64,000 nucleotides of DNA from Cycas panzhihuaensis (GCA_023213395.1 CM041465.1:6696001-6760000), one strand, 5' to 3'; positions 7,421 to 19,547 are shown, numbered from the stretch's first letter. The notes: generated by a model from the sequence alone, not told the origin. Translations and numbers: made by a program.

Positions 7421-10364
7421 TAAGTTGAAAACCACTGAGATTAATGTTGGCAGTCAAGACAATCCCAAACTCATACGAATTGGAAATTATTGGGATCATC
7501 AGACAGTAGCAGAAGCCCAGCAGCTGTTTGAAGAATTCTGCGACGTGTTTGCATGGTCATACAAGGACCTAAAAGGCATTCCTCCAGAAATAGGAATGCA
7601 TCATATCGATTTAGTGGAAGATGCGAAACCGGTAAAACAGAGGCCATACCGGATGAATCCTAAATATAAGAAAAAAGTGAAAGCCAAACTAGACAAAATG
7701 TTGGAGGCAGGATATATTTACGAAATTGACTACAATGACTGCGTGAGCCCTGTAGTGGTAGTTCCCAAGAAAAATGGGAAAATCTGTGTCTGTGTGGATT
7801 ACAGACAACTAAATAAGGTAACAAAGAAGGACCCATTTCCGTTACCTTTTACAGAGGATATTCTGGAAGCAGTTGGAGGGAATGAAATATACTCTTTCAC
7901 CGATAGATTCAGCGGGTACAATCAAGTGCAGATTGCCCCAGAGGATCAAGCGAAAACCACATTCGTGACAGAATGGGGAACATATGCATATAAAGTGATG
8001 CCATTCGGTCTTACAAATGCACCAGCTACATTTCAACGTATTGTAATCAATATATTTCGAAAATTTATCGGAGAAAAGGTTGCGGTATTCCTAGACGATT
8101 GGACATTATATGGATTAATGAAGGATCACATGGAGAACTTGAGGGAAATGTTGCAGACATGCCGTGAAAACAAGTTGTGTCTGAATCTAAAAAAATGTAC
8201 CTTCCTAGTACCCTTCGGAAACCTATTGGGGCATATAGTCAGCAAGGAAGGATTGCTAACAAATCCAGCCAAGGTATCTGCAATTCTGCACTTCCCTACG
8301 CCACTTACGAGGAAACAACTAAAAGGTTTTTTGGGGTTGACGGGATACTACAGAAAGTTCATCAGGGGATATGCATACATATCAGGACCCCTGAAGGAAT
8401 TATTGAAAAAGAACATTGAATGAGCATGGACAGAGGAACAGCAGCAAGCATTTGAAACACTGAAACAAGCTATCGTAGCAACACCTATACTGTGATTTCC
8501 AGATTGGAAGAAGACCTTCCATGTATATGTGGATGCGTCACAATATGCTATTGGATGCGTATTGGCACAACCTAGTGACGACAAGACAGATCACGTTATC
8601 TACTTCGCTAGTCGGAAACTTACAAAAGCCGAGTAAAATAACATGACAACAGAGAGGGAAGCACTCGGCATGGTATATGCATTGCAGAAATTTCGACACT
8701 ATCTATTGTTAAATCCATTTTTGTTCTTCGCCGATCACCAAGCGTTGATGTATTTGGTGAATAAACCGATCATGCGAGGGCGAATCAACAGGTGATTGAT
8801 GTTGTTCCAGGAATTTTCTTTCAAGATCATTGTGAAACCCGGAAAAGCCCATATCATCCGGAATCAGCTATCAAGAATCACAAACGGGAAAAAAGCTATA
8901 GGAGTGCCAGACGACTTTCCAAACGCAACACTATTCAGTGTGGAAGCAGTTCCAACTGACTGGTATGAGGGAATACCAGAATACTTAGCGACTGAAGAAC
9001 TATTAGCAGAATTAGATCGCACGGGAAAAAGAAATTTTATCAGAAAAGCGGAGCCATATCAACTAATCAATGGAGAATTATACAAATTGGGACCAGACGA
9101 CGTGTTACGACGTTGTGTTCGACCGCACGAGATCAACCAAATCATGTCGCAAGCACACGAAAGAGTAGTAGATGGACACATGGGCAAATTAGCCACATGG
9201 CGAAAAATTTTGATGTCCGGATTCTAGTGGCCATCCATATTCGAGGACGTCAAGAAGTGGATCCAAGCTTGCAACTATTGCCAGCGAGTCGGGAAACCCA
9301 ATCAACAAGATTTCCAACCTCTACATCCCATTTTACCTTTGGCACCATTCGAGAAATGGGGACTCGACTTCGTGGGGCCAATTAAACCAGCCGCTCGTCA
9401 ATCGAAAGCCCGATACATTCTGGTGGCAACTGACTATATGACGAAGTGGGTAGAAGCGCGAGCATTATGGAAAGCCGATGCGAAAAGTACAGCGCAATTT
9501 CTGTACGAGGTGGTGATTACACAATTTGGATGCCCCTTGGAGATCGTAAGCGACCAAGGCGCCCACTTTCTGAATCAAACTATAGAAACACTGACATCAG
9601 CGTTTATGATAAGCCATCGAAAATCTACTCCCTATTATCCGAGAGCAAATGGCCAAGCGGAAAGTTCGAATAAGATAATCGAGAATTGCTTGAGGAAGAT
9701 GTGCGACGTCGGCAGATCTGATTGGGCCGAGAAATTACCATCCGTGCTATGGGTGTTCCGAACAACATACAAAAGATCAACTGGACAAACTCCATTCCAG
9801 CTTGTGTACAGCACATAAGCCATTCTTCCAACAGAATTTGAGATACCAAGTCTACGAGTTGCTATGCAATGTCGATTAGACGACTTCCAGTCCTTACAAC
9901 AATGATTGGAAGACTTAGTGCGATTAGAAGAAAAGCGACATATGGCAAACTGGTTACAAAATGTGGAGAAGCAACGGCAAAAAGCATGGCACGACCGCCA
10001 TTTACGAAAGCCTCAGTTCAAAGAAGGTGATCAAGTACTGCTTTACGACAGCAAATTCAAAATGCACCCTGGCAAACTCAAGATGCGGTGATTAGGACCA
10101 TACATCGCAGAAAAAGTCTTCGAGAACGGATCGGTGCAACTATGGGAAATCGATGGACCCCTGCTACCAACTCGGGTGAACGGTAGCAGACTCAAACCAT
10201 ACATTGAGTACCTCAGCTTTACCAACCGGATCAGCTGGTTGCACTATACCGTGTTGCATGAAGTTGAAGCAAAACCAATTGCCTTGATACCGAGACATGA
10301 TCCAGTTCGGTATGGATACAGAAAAAGAGAAAAAAAAAATGGAAAAAATAACAAACAACCGTAA
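7401..10364 (+). pseudogene. Reverse transcriptase, RNase H and integrase of A
   Basis: One continuous reading frame carrying RT (about 7630-8310), RNase H (8500-8880) and integrase (9110-10364). RT motifs are VPKKNGK, VDYRQLN, MPFGLTN and catalytic FLDDW (Asp codons 8094-8099). RNase H shows VDASQYAIG, TEREAL and DHQAL. Integrase shows GHMGKL and CNYCQRVG of the zinc domain, then GLDFVGPI, VSDQGAHF and AESSNKI (the D,D,E triad), then GDQVLLYDSKF and RWLGPY-type motifs in the C-terminus. The protein ends in a lysine-rich tail and QP-stop. Eight in-frame stops interrupt it (8421, 8493, 8634, 8793, 9225, 9816, 9903, 10089) without any frameshift. It is inactive. Confidence 0.92.
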
Positions 10365-10435
10365 CTCATCACAGACATAAGTAATAGCATCATAAACTGA
10401 AAAATGCAAAGGAAAATTCAAAAGCATACAAGCAA

Positions 10436-10830
10436 AATAGATTATACGTACCAAAAAGGTATGTTACCAGGTACGCACAGTTAAAAAAGTGATCAAATTT
10501 AAAAAAATACACTATACGTACCAAGGAAATACAGTCCAGTACGCCTAGTTCAAAAATTGAATCAAAATTACAATATACGTACCTGAAAAGTACGCAGTCG
10601 GGTACGCACAATAGAAAATAAGCTTAAGTGCCCAATTACATTCTACGTACCGAAAAAGTATGCCATCGGGTACACTCAGTGGAAAGTAAACCTAAGTGCC
10701 CAGTTACATTCTACGTGCAAAAAATGCATGTCCAGACGCATACGGTGGAAGCAAATAATATTATACGTACCAAAAGCACGTATAAGACAAAATTGCGAAT
10801 AAGACAAAACATTACGTACCTGCGAGCATT
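10436..10830 (+). repeat. GTACG tandem array of A
   Basis: About seven degenerate units each start with TATACGTACC or TTCTACGTACC (near 10443, 10512, 10574, 10641, 10709, 10761, 10811), with spacing of 50-70 bp. Each has a second GTACGC-like word in its middle. It lies between integrase and the accessory gene. The same array, in element-sense orientation, occurs in B, I and J. No coding content; the ORFs crossing it are not conserved. Confidence 0.85.
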
Positions 10831-10972
10831 CCCTTGAAATGCAGCGTAAGAACGGACAAATCGACTCTGGAAATTCCGCCAAGCAACCGTACGACACGGC
10901 AAACAGAAAAATTGATTCTGGTACGCATCGCGGCACGGAATTGCACAAAAACGGCAAGCATTCCCAAAAGGT

Positions 10973-11933
10973 ATGCACGTAGGGTTCCAATTTGTACTCT
11001 TAGGTTATTTCAGCTATCTCTGGGACTCCACAGCCACAATGAGGACAGCAGGATGCCAAGAGTCATTTGTACCGAAGCTTAAGCAGGAATTACAAGCCCT
11101 ACCAGCTCAATTTCATACCAGGGTAAAGCAAGCAGGATGGGGAGACTACATTTATTGCAATCCAATGTATTATGACCCAGAACTTATGGACCAAATCCTG
11201 CTGGCACTGAAGGAGGATAGCAGGAAGGCTAAACTGGATGTAGATATAATCCATACAATCACAAAACTCCCAAATGAAGGAGAAATTCCCCTGGGTACCA
11301 AGAGGCCAGAAGTTGACCGAGAAATGTGGTTAAGAGAATTGTGCCAACCAAATACTCAGATCATGTCTGGTGGAATTCGTGTAGCAAACATAATTGATAT
11401 CAGGCTCCAATGGGTAGCAAAAGTGATAAATTCCCGATTTTTGTCCAAACGGAAGTACACATACATTCAGGGAGGCATGATGCCAGTGTTATTAAAAATT
11501 CGGGAAGGGGAGAAGCTGAATTGGTCCGAATTCTTGGCAGAGAACATGAGGCAGCAACTCAAGGAGATTAGGACACATCCTTTTCGACATCCCTCCTTGC
11601 TATTGGCTATTTTGTTCTATCAATGTCCAGATGTACAACTAACCAGAACCACCATTTCTCCACGGGAACCGATAATCAAACAGTGGGCAGCAGAATTTCC
11701 AGAATCTGATTAACGACGAAAGCAAAAGAAGATGCGAAACAAATGCAGAAGGTACTTACTTGGTTGCAGAAAACACCAGGAACACCCCTTCCTCATCGGA
11801 CAAAACAGGTTGTCCATAGAAGAGGTAAGAGGAAGAAAGGTGAAGAGGAATCAGGGGAGGAGGAAGAAGAAGCAGAGGCCTCCTGGGAAGAATGGGAAGA
11901 CTTCCCTCCGGCAACAGAAGTAGGTGAGCCCTT
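10973..11933 (+). pseudogene. Accessory gene downstream of integrase (A), 5' part
   Basis: The frame opens at 10973, with a more conserved Met at 11039 (MRTAGCQESF). It is preceded by a short hydrophobic conserved stretch (SYLWDS). Conserved motifs are YIYCNPMYYDPELMDQIL, VDREMWLRELC, WVAKVINSRFLSKRKYTY, WSEFLAENM and LLLAILFYQCP. The frame stops at 11711, but the conserved protein continues in another frame (WLQKTPGTPLPHR, then an acidic Glu-rich tract) until B interrupts it at 11939. I do not recognise a certain family. The W...L, helix and LLLAILFYQ layout is reminiscent of the plant-transposon-protein domains found next to Athila-type elements. No signal peptide or clear membrane segment is seen, so it is not a classical envelope. 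Confidence 0.7.
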
Positions 11934-11938
11934 AGCAC

Positions 11939-12729
11939 TGTTGACTGGGAGATTCCACCCTTGTGGAATCAATACACTTGTCAAGGTTACACAGCGCTAT
12001 AGTCTAGTTTCAGGATCATCAACATGGTCATTCACATACATTCCATATATAATTCACGAGAATGGTACACAAGTGATGCAATCAATACATACTCAGCAAA
12101 TCATCATCACAACACCAAGAATACACCAATTTCCACGTAACTCTTCCTTTTATTAAGTCAACAGTTCTTTTACGGAGTTGTCGGAATGCATTCTGAGCAT
12201 TCCATGACATCGATCTTTTCTGTACAATGCGTACCGGATGGTACTTATCATACGATGATGTTCCAAATGGTCATGCGTCTTGTCTTACGCACCTTTGCGT
12301 ACTCCTGATATCCGGCTCTCACCCTAACCAGGTGAATCATGCATACCTCCTTAAGTACTCATGCTGGTACCTTTTGGCTGAAGGGTTATGACTTTGTCAT
12401 AGCAAGTACCCTTTCAGTCATGCGTACCCTTTCACTTAATCACTTGTTTAGTCTTAATTAATTATTCCTTTGAGTCCGTACGTCCATACGTACGTCTGGC
12501 ACCTCGACAGGTCTTCACTGGTCCCACAGGTCGTGCACCGCTTGGTTCCGATTACGCCTTTGGTACATTTACATCATATGTACCCGTTCAGTGCACCTTT
12601 TGTCATACGCACCGAATGCTTGTTTTTCCCGTTTTGCCTCGTGCGTACCTCCGCACGGTCCGCACAACTCAAAGTTATCGACCTACCTCCGGTCCTCACA
12701 CAACCATTGGATCACTTTTGACTCCAACA
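11939..12729 (-). repeat. 3' LTR of element B
   Basis: 791 bp, bounded in plus coordinates by TGTTGACTGGG and CTCCAACA, paired with 27233-28025. Near its sense 3' end is an 8-bp stem, GATTCCAC / GTGGAATC (11951-11970). A second inverted repeat, GGAATGC / GCATTCC, lies at 12183-12203. It is rich in GTAC words. The open frames read on the plus strand across 12470-12917 are not genes. Confidence 0.92.
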
Positions 12730-12767
12730 TCTATCCGGATCATGATTATGGGTTTGAGCATCCTTGC

Positions 12768-13994
12768 TCAACAAAACTCCAAAAAATCAAAATTTCGGGG
12801 TATCCCTCCCCCACTCTGTCTCAAGGCGGCTCCTGCTGCCTCGGTCCTCCCAAAATTTCCTCGTTGATCTGTGTCAGGGTGGCAATAATGGCATCCTTCT
12901 CCTTTATTTTTTCCTGAAGGGCCGCTATCTCTGCTTTGTACCCTGCCTCCATGTCCTAGATCATCTAAATGATAGGTCCCGCTTTATCCTGCGGTGTAGG
13001 AGGTGCTGAGGGTTCTCCGACCTCTGCTGCTGCTGGGAAGTCTTCCCACTCTTCCCAGGATGCTTCTGCTTCTTCCTCCTCTTCTTCTTCTGTTTCCTCC
13101 TCCCCTTTTTTCCTCTTCTTCTTCTGTTTCCTCCTCCCCTTTCTTCCTCTTCCCGCGACGATGAACAGCTTGCTTCGTCCGATGAGGAATAGGTGTTCCT
13201 GGTGTTTTTTGTAACCAGGTAAGCACCTTTTGCATCTGCTTCTGAACTCGCCGTTTGGCTTCCATACTCATTGTTGTATCTGGGAACTCCGCTACCCACT
13301 GTTTGATGATTGGTTCCCGAGGAGAGATGGTAGTTTTGGTCAACTACACTTTTGGACACTGGTAAAATAACATTGCCAAAAGCAATGAAGGATGGCGGAA
13401 TGGATGTGTCCGGATTTCACCTGTTGTTGTCTCATGTTCTCTGCCAAAAATTCTGACCAATTCATTCTTTCTCCATCCCTGATTTTTAATAATACCTGCA
13501 TCATGCCTCCCTGGATGTAGGTATACTTCCTCTTTGACAAAAACTTGGAATTAATAACTTTGGCCACCCGAAGTCTGCTAGTCTATAATGTCAGCTACCC
13601 TGATTCCACCGGACATTATTTGAGTGTTAGGCTGGCATAGTTCCCTCAGCCACATTTCCCTGTCTACCTCCGACCTTTTTGCTCCCAATGGAACCTCTCC
13701 CTCTTGGGGAAGTCCCGTGATGGTATGGACTATGTCTGCGTCCATTTTGACCTTGCTGCTGTCTGTTTTTAGGGCCATTAGAATTTGGTCCATTAATTCC
13801 GGGTCATAATACATAGGGTTACAATAAATGTAGTCTTTCCAGCCTGCCTGCTTAACCTTCGCCTGAAATGCAGCTGGTAGAGCTTGGAGGTCCTGTTTAA
13901 GTTTCGGAATGTAGGCCTCTTGGCACCCTGCTATCCTCATCATGGTTGTGGATTTCCAGAGATAAGAAAGAAACCAAAGCGTGCAGTGGGGCAT
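12768..13994 (-). pseudogene. Accessory gene of B, frameshifted
   Basis: Begins near 13994 (MPHCTLWFLSYLWKS). It carries the conserved YIYCNPMYYDPELMDQIL and VDREMWLRELC blocks to 13578, and then continues in other frames: VINSKFLSKRKYTY and WSEFLAENM at 13340-13567, then WLQKTPGTPIPHR and a Lys/Glu-rich tract at 12984-13343. A coiled-coil end with KIKEKDAIIATLTQINEEI lies near 12860-12950. The expanded Glu/Arg tract (13060-13150, CTT/TCC repeats on plus) is longer than in I. About 400 codons before damage. Several indels make it non-functional. Confidence 0.75.
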
Positions 13995-14119
13995 GCGTCA
14001 TTACCTCTGTAGAACGCTTGCCGTTTCTCTGTTTTCGCGCACTGCGATGCGTACCCGAGCAAATCCTTGCGTGCCGTAGTCCGTTCCGCTCTGCGTACCG
14101 CACGGGAATGTTCGCAGGC

Positions 14120-14570
14120 ACGTAATAATTTGTCGTTTTGCGTATTTTGTCTTATACGTGCCCTTGGTACGTATAATATTAAAGGTTTTCATTATACGTA
14201 CTCGATTGCGTACTTCCTTTGGTATGTATAATGTAACCAGTCACTTGAGTATCTTTTACACAGTGCGTGCCGTTACGTGCTTCGTTGGTGCGTATAATGT
14301 AAAATTTTAACTTACGCTCCTTTGCACATGCGTGCACTGTCGTGCGCATTTTCGTACGTATAATGTAATTGAGCCACTCAAAGTTATTTATACTATGCGT
14401 ACCTATCTGCATACTTTTCAGGTACGTATAGTGTAATTCCGAGTCACTTTTTTAACTATGCGTACTTTAGTGAATTCCTTTGGTACGTATAGTGCATTTT
14501 CCACTTTATCATCTTTGTTCCAGTATGCGTGCACGGTAACATACCTTTTGTGGTACGTACACTGTAATTT
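14120..14570 (-). repeat. GTACG tandem array of B
   Basis: Seven units marked on the plus strand by GGTACGTATAATGTAA or a close variant, at about 14166, 14221, 14287, 14353, 14421, 14482 and 14552 (spacing 55-70 bp). Each unit also has a TGCGTAC-type word. It sits between accessory gene and integrase as in A. The reading frame at 14179-14412 is an accident of the repeats. Confidence 0.85.
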
Positions 14571-14640
14571 GCTTGTATGCCGATGAGTTTTCCTCTGATT
14601 TTTCTCAGATTATGCTGCTGTTACTTATATCAGTATTGAG

Positions 14641-16010
14641 TTACGGTTATTTTTTATTTTTTCCAATTTTTTTTTTCTTTTCTTTTTTTTTCTTTTTTTT
14701 TTTATATTTTTGTATCCATACCGAACTGGATCATGGCTCGGTATCAAGGCAGTTGGTTGCCTCAACATCATGCAATACGCTATGGTACAACTAGCTAATC
14801 CTGCTGGTAAGCTAGGCTACTCAATATAAGGCTTGAGTCTGCTACCATTTACCGTGTTAGTAGCAGAGGTCCGTCGATTTCTCGAAGCTGCACCGATCCA
14901 TTCTCGAAAATTCTTTCCGCGATGTATGGTCCCAACCACCGCATTTTGAGTTTCCCGGGGTGCGTTTTGAATTTGCTGTCATACAGCAATACTTGATCAC
15001 CTTCGTTGAATTGTGGTTTCCGCAGATGGCGGTCATGCCATGCTTTTTGTCGCCACTTTTCTATATGTTGCAACCAGTTTGCTAGGTGTCGTTTCTCTTC
15101 CAACCGTATTAAATCTTCCAGTCGTCGTTCCAAAGACTGGAGGTCGTCTAATCGACATTGTATTGCCACTCGTAAACTGGGTATCTCGAAATCGGTCGGA
15201 AGAATGGCTTCCGTGCCATATACAAGCTGGAATGGGGTCTGTCCAACTGATCTTTTATATGTCGTATTTAAAGGCCCATAGTACGGAGGGTAACTTCACT
15301 TAATCCGATCTGCCGATGTCGCATATCTTTCGCAAGCAGTTTTCGATTATCTTGTTCGAGCTCTCTGCTTGACCATTGGCTCTCGGATAGTAGGGAGTTG
15401 ATTTCCGATGGCTAATCATGAAGGCGGTGGTCAATGTTTCAATTGTTTGGTTGAGGAAGTGGGCACCTTGATCACTGACGATCTCCAAAGGGCATCCAAA
15501 TCGCGTGATTATTACCTCATACAGAAATCTTGCTGTGCTTTCTGCATTGGCTTTTCTCAATGCGCGTGCTTCCACCCACTTTGTCGTATAATCGGTTGCC
15601 ACCAGAATGTATTGAGCTTTCGATCTCCGCGCTGCTGGTTTGATTGGCCCCACAAAGTCGAGTCCCCATCTTTCAAATAGTGCCAAAGGTAGTATGGGAT
15701 GCAATGGTTGGAAATCCTGTCGATTAGGTTTCCCCACGCGTTGGCAATAATTGCATGCTTGAATCCATTTTTTGACATCTTCGAACATTGATGGCCACAA
15801 GAATCCCGACGTCAAGATTTTTCGCCATGTGGCCAATTTTTCCATGTGCCTGGGACATGATCTGGTTTGTTTCATGCTGTCGAACACAACGTCGCAATAT
15901 GTCATCCGGCCCCAATTTGTACAACTCACCGCTGATAAGCTGATACGGCTCCGCTTTTCTGATGAAATTTCTTTTCCCCGTACGATCCAACTCTGCTGGC
16001 ACTTCTCCGG
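14641..16010 (-). pseudogene. Integrase of B with poly-lysine tail
   Basis: Zinc-domain part and core lie at 15300-15929 (CNYCQRVGKPN, GLDFVGPIKPA, VSDQGAHF, AESSNKII). The C-terminal domain is at 14849-15169 (GDQVLLYDSKF, RWLGPYIAE). The frame breaks near 15170-15300 and again near 15870. The conserved end carries a long T-rich plus strand (14651-14712) that encodes an extended lysine run before CCG-TAA at 14641; one CAA there has become TAA. Confidence 0.88.
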
Positions 16011-17480
16011 TCGCTAGGTACTCTGGTATTCCCTCATACCAGTCCGCTGGAACTGCATCTATGCTGAATAGAGCTGCGTCTGGAAAATCATCTGGTATCC
16101 CTGTGGCTTTCTCTCCGTTTTTTATTCTCGACAGTTGATCTGGAATGATGTGTGCTTTGTTGGGTTTCACAATGATTTTGAATGAGAATTCTTGAAACAA
16201 CATTAACCATCTGCTGATTCTTCCTCGCATAATGGGTTTATTTACTAAATACATCAAGGCTTGGTGGTCGACGAAAAACAGGAATGGATTGGATAATAGA
16301 TAATGTCGAAACTTTTGTAATGCATAAACCATGCCGAGTGCTTCCCTTTCTGTCGTTGTATAATTCTGCTCAGCTTTCGTAAGTTTCCGACTGGCAAAAT
16401 AGATTGGATGATCCGTTTTATCATCGTTGGGTTGTGCCAATACGCATCCAATAGCGTATTGTGACGCATCCACATGTACGTGAAAAGTTTTCTTCCAATC
16501 TGGGAATCGCAGTATAAAGCTGCTACAATGGCTGTCGTTTCAATGTTTGAATGCTCGTTCTTGATCGTCATCCATATCCATTCAATATTCTTTTTTAGCA
16601 ACTCTTCCAGAGGTCCAGATATATATGCATATCCTCTGATGAATTTTCTATAATATCCTGTCAAACCCAGAAAACCTTTTAGCTGCTTCCTCGTATTCGG
16701 TGTTGGAAAATGTAGAATGGCAGACACTTTTGCTGGATCCATCAGCAATCCTTCTTTGCTGACTATATGCCCTAGGAGGTTTCCAAAGGGTACCAGAAAT
16801 GTACACTTTTCTGGATTGAGACAGTTTATTTTCTCGACAGGTTTGCAACATTTCTCTCAAGTTGTCCATATGATTTTTCATTAATCCATACAATGTCCAA
16901 TCATCTAAGAATATAGCAACTTTTTCTCCAATAAATTTTCGAAAAATATTAATCACAATTATAGGAATGTTTGGTGCATTCGTAAGACCGAATGGCATTA
17001 CCTTATAGGCATACGTACCCCATTCTGTTACGAATGTTGTCTTTGCCTGATCTTCCGGGGCAATCTGCACTTGATTGTATCCACTAAATCCGTCTGTGAA
17101 TGAATAGATTTCATTCCCTCCAACTGCTTCCAAAATATCTTCCGTGAAAGGTAACGGAAATGGATCTTTTTTCGTCACTTTATTCAATTGTCTGTAATCC
17201 ACACAAACACGAATTTTCCCATTTTTCCTGGGAACCACTACTACAGGGCTCACCCAGTCACTGTAGTCGATTTCGTATATATAATCTGCTTCCAACATTT
17301 TATCAAGCTCTGCTTTTACTTTTTCTTTGTATTTTGGATTCATCCGGTATGGTCGTTGTTTTACTGGTTTAGCGTCCTCTACTAGATCAATATGATGCAT
17401 TCCCATCTCCGGAGGAATACCTTTCAGGTCTTTATACGACCATGCGAACACATCACGGAATTCTTGAATAATCTGTTGAG
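16011..17480 (-). pseudogene. Reverse transcriptase and RNase H of B
   Basis: RT spans about 16560-17451 with VPRKNGK, VDYRQLN, FTDGFSGYNQV and catalytic FLDDW near 16905-16920. The LTNAPATFQ block of the other copies is altered to LTNAPNIP here. RNase H spans about 16011-16500 (MDASQYAIG, TEREALGM, DHQALMYL). A frameshift near 16500-16600 separates the two. It is inactive. Confidence 0.88.
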
Positions 17481-18288
17481 CTTACACTGCTTGGGAATCC
17501 CAATAGTTTCCAATTCAATAAGCTTAGGATTTTCTGAACTACCAACATTAATTTCGTAGTTTTCAACTTTATACCCACATCTTCTACATTTTCGCTTTGT
17601 GTCCCGGGGCATCTTCTACTTTTCTTTCTCCAACGGTGAATTCTGTAAACTCTGCAGGATAATTCATAATTTCTTCTTCTTCACTATGTATAGGTTCTCT
17701 TGCTTTCCGATCCGTTAAATGTTGTTCTAATTTTATGCTCATTATTCTGATGTGTTTCAAGATTTTGTTTATTTCTTGGTTTTCCGAAGTATGCCTAAAG
17801 GTTTTTATAAAAGATTTCTTTAGGTTTCCCCAAATCATATCTAGATTTTGCCCCTTTCCCAGGAACCAGTCCTTTGCTACTCTCCCCAAAGTGTGGTAGA
17901 AATAGTTAGGCCAATTCCGTTTAGGTATACTCAAGGATTTCCATTTTTGTTTACACACCTGTATGTGTTTCCTAGGGTTATGACCTACGTAGAATATTGG
18001 AATAGTTGGTTGGGTTGGATGATCGAATCGTATTCGAAACATCGTTTGCAAATCTTGCCAATTCCTAAGAGTATGTTGGTGAGCTAAGTACCAGTACCAA
18101 GCTCTCCCTCGCAGGGTTAGGATTAGGTCTCGCTGCCATTGGGTTTTATCCCAATTTCACGATCTATCCAATACTCAACACAAGGTGTTAAATGGGTAGT
18201 CCCATATAACTGCTTCCCCATAGAATGGTTTAACGTAATTCCCAATATAGGTTTGATAGTTTGTTTTTCCTAATAATGATTTTACTTC
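17481..18288 (-). pseudogene. Duplicated capsid-like module of B
   Basis: Unit 2 is open at 17584-18051 (HTLGRVAKDWFLG, then WGNLKKSFIKTF). Unit 1 lies just upstream, with its end (MFRIRFDHP) at the start of that frame and its LRG-AWYWYLAHQ block near 18080-18130. A CKQKW motif precedes unit 2; A has a stop in place of that Trp. The module is followed by NVGSSENPKLI and the start of RT. Same arrangement as in A and J. Confidence 0.6.
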
Positions 18289-19542
18289 CTAGACCGACTC
18301 GCTAGAAGTACTTACCAACAATCCTCCTTCCTTTTTCCCTGTTTTGGCGCCAATGGTTGGAAGAGATTTATGGCTGGGTGGGTGTACCTCTAAGGAAGAA
18401 GAGGAAGGGATATTACTTCCTTCATCGGGTTGTAATAAGGGGGGTGGTAGGGAATCTACCTCAGGACCCACGCCTGAAGTAGATGGGATGTCGGCGTTAT
18501 TAACTACAAAAAAACTACGAAAATTACTAGATAAGCTAAGGGTTGGTTGGTCTAGGTTATTATCAATTTCCAAATGATCGTTAGTCAGCATATATTCAAA
18601 AGAATTTAAATTATTATCAATGTTTACAGATACACATTTAGATAACAAATTACATCTGTGAGAAGAAGAGTTTACTTCATATGCATCCTGAAGCCAGTAA
18701 TCCATGAACCTCATACCGTGTTCGTCATCCGAAGAGTTGTATATTTCTTTGAGATCCGTTGGTTCTTCACGCTGGTGTTTATTCAATGTGGTGGGTTCTT
18801 CTGCCACTTTGCTGTTGTTATCCGATAGAGTGAAGGTTACCTTTTCCCAATTCTGAAGGCATTGTGTTTTGTATAACCATGGCCTTCCTAGTAGTGCCGG
18901 GTAGGGTGTTGCTCCTTTTTCCGTTTCCACAATTGTGAAGTCAATCCTTACCACTATCCCTGCCACGTCTACTTTGATATTGGCCAATCTGCCCATAGGT
19001 CGTACCAATAGTTCATTAGCCAACTTCAGCGAATAAGTCGTTGCTTCCAACTTTGGGCTTCCCAATTTACGCCATGTTGCAGCTGGTAACACATTTACTG
19101 CTGCGCCTCCATCCATAATAACTCGTGGGAATGTTTCTCCCAAGACTAACATGGTTACTATTGGATCCATGTCGAATGATGGTATAATTTGTTTCAAACT
19201 CTTAGTAATTCCTTTCTGTAACACTCCTCCTTTGATCCAGTCAATAACTTGAGACAGAGGAATAGTTAATTGTAACTGTTTCACTAGATTTTCCATCAAT
19301 AGCAACATTCTGGGAATATCTTCTGCTGGTAATCCTTTAAACAACTCTTCCATTTGCACCATTTGGGGTTTTGTCGTAAGTTCTTCCGGTAGTTTTTCTT
19401 GCTCTTTTTGTTTATTTTTCCGAACATAAACATATTTTGTTTCCGATTTACCCATTGGTAGTATATTCTCCTCCCGGACTAAACCATCTAACACTTGTTT
19501 TGTTTGCTTGTACCGATCCATTTCTGTTGGTGGATTTGGATA
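18289..19542 (-). pseudogene. Protease and linker of B, cut by C
   Basis: A 410-codon open frame. The gag-end linker (LFKGLPAEDIPRMLLLM) is followed by the protease with MDGGAAVNVLP (near 19105-19125), PALLGRPWL, and the NSSDDEHGMRF linker and Pro/Ser tail. Compared with A and J it lacks about 40 residues between SDNNSKV and AEEPTT, an in-frame deletion. It is interrupted by element C inserted at 19543-19547. It is the longest undamaged protease copy in the window, apart from that deletion. Confidence 0.85.
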
Positions 19543-19547
19543 TCCTT

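Noticed and set aside
3437-10364. Integrated pararetrovirus (Caulimoviridae)
   Set aside because: The units have LTRs, target duplications, integrase and primer sites next to LTRs, and no movement-protein motif. They are Ty3/gypsy elements.
10436-10830. Regularly spaced repeats that could be taken for a CRISPR array
   Set aside because: Units are degenerate, the period varies from 50 to 70 bp, no cas genes are present, and the array recurs at a fixed place inside retroelements.
12470-12917. Open frames of 80-108 codons on the plus strand over a minus-strand LTR (also 27642-28096, 54429-54988)
   Set aside because: They lie in LTR sequence, are antisense to the element, and recur only because the LTRs are homologous; no domain or codon-level conservation is visible.
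18344-18577. Plus-strand frames opposite gag-pol (also 60317-60706, 62050-62358, 63119-63730)
   Set aside because: They are antisense shadows of the gag and pol frames read on the minus strand.
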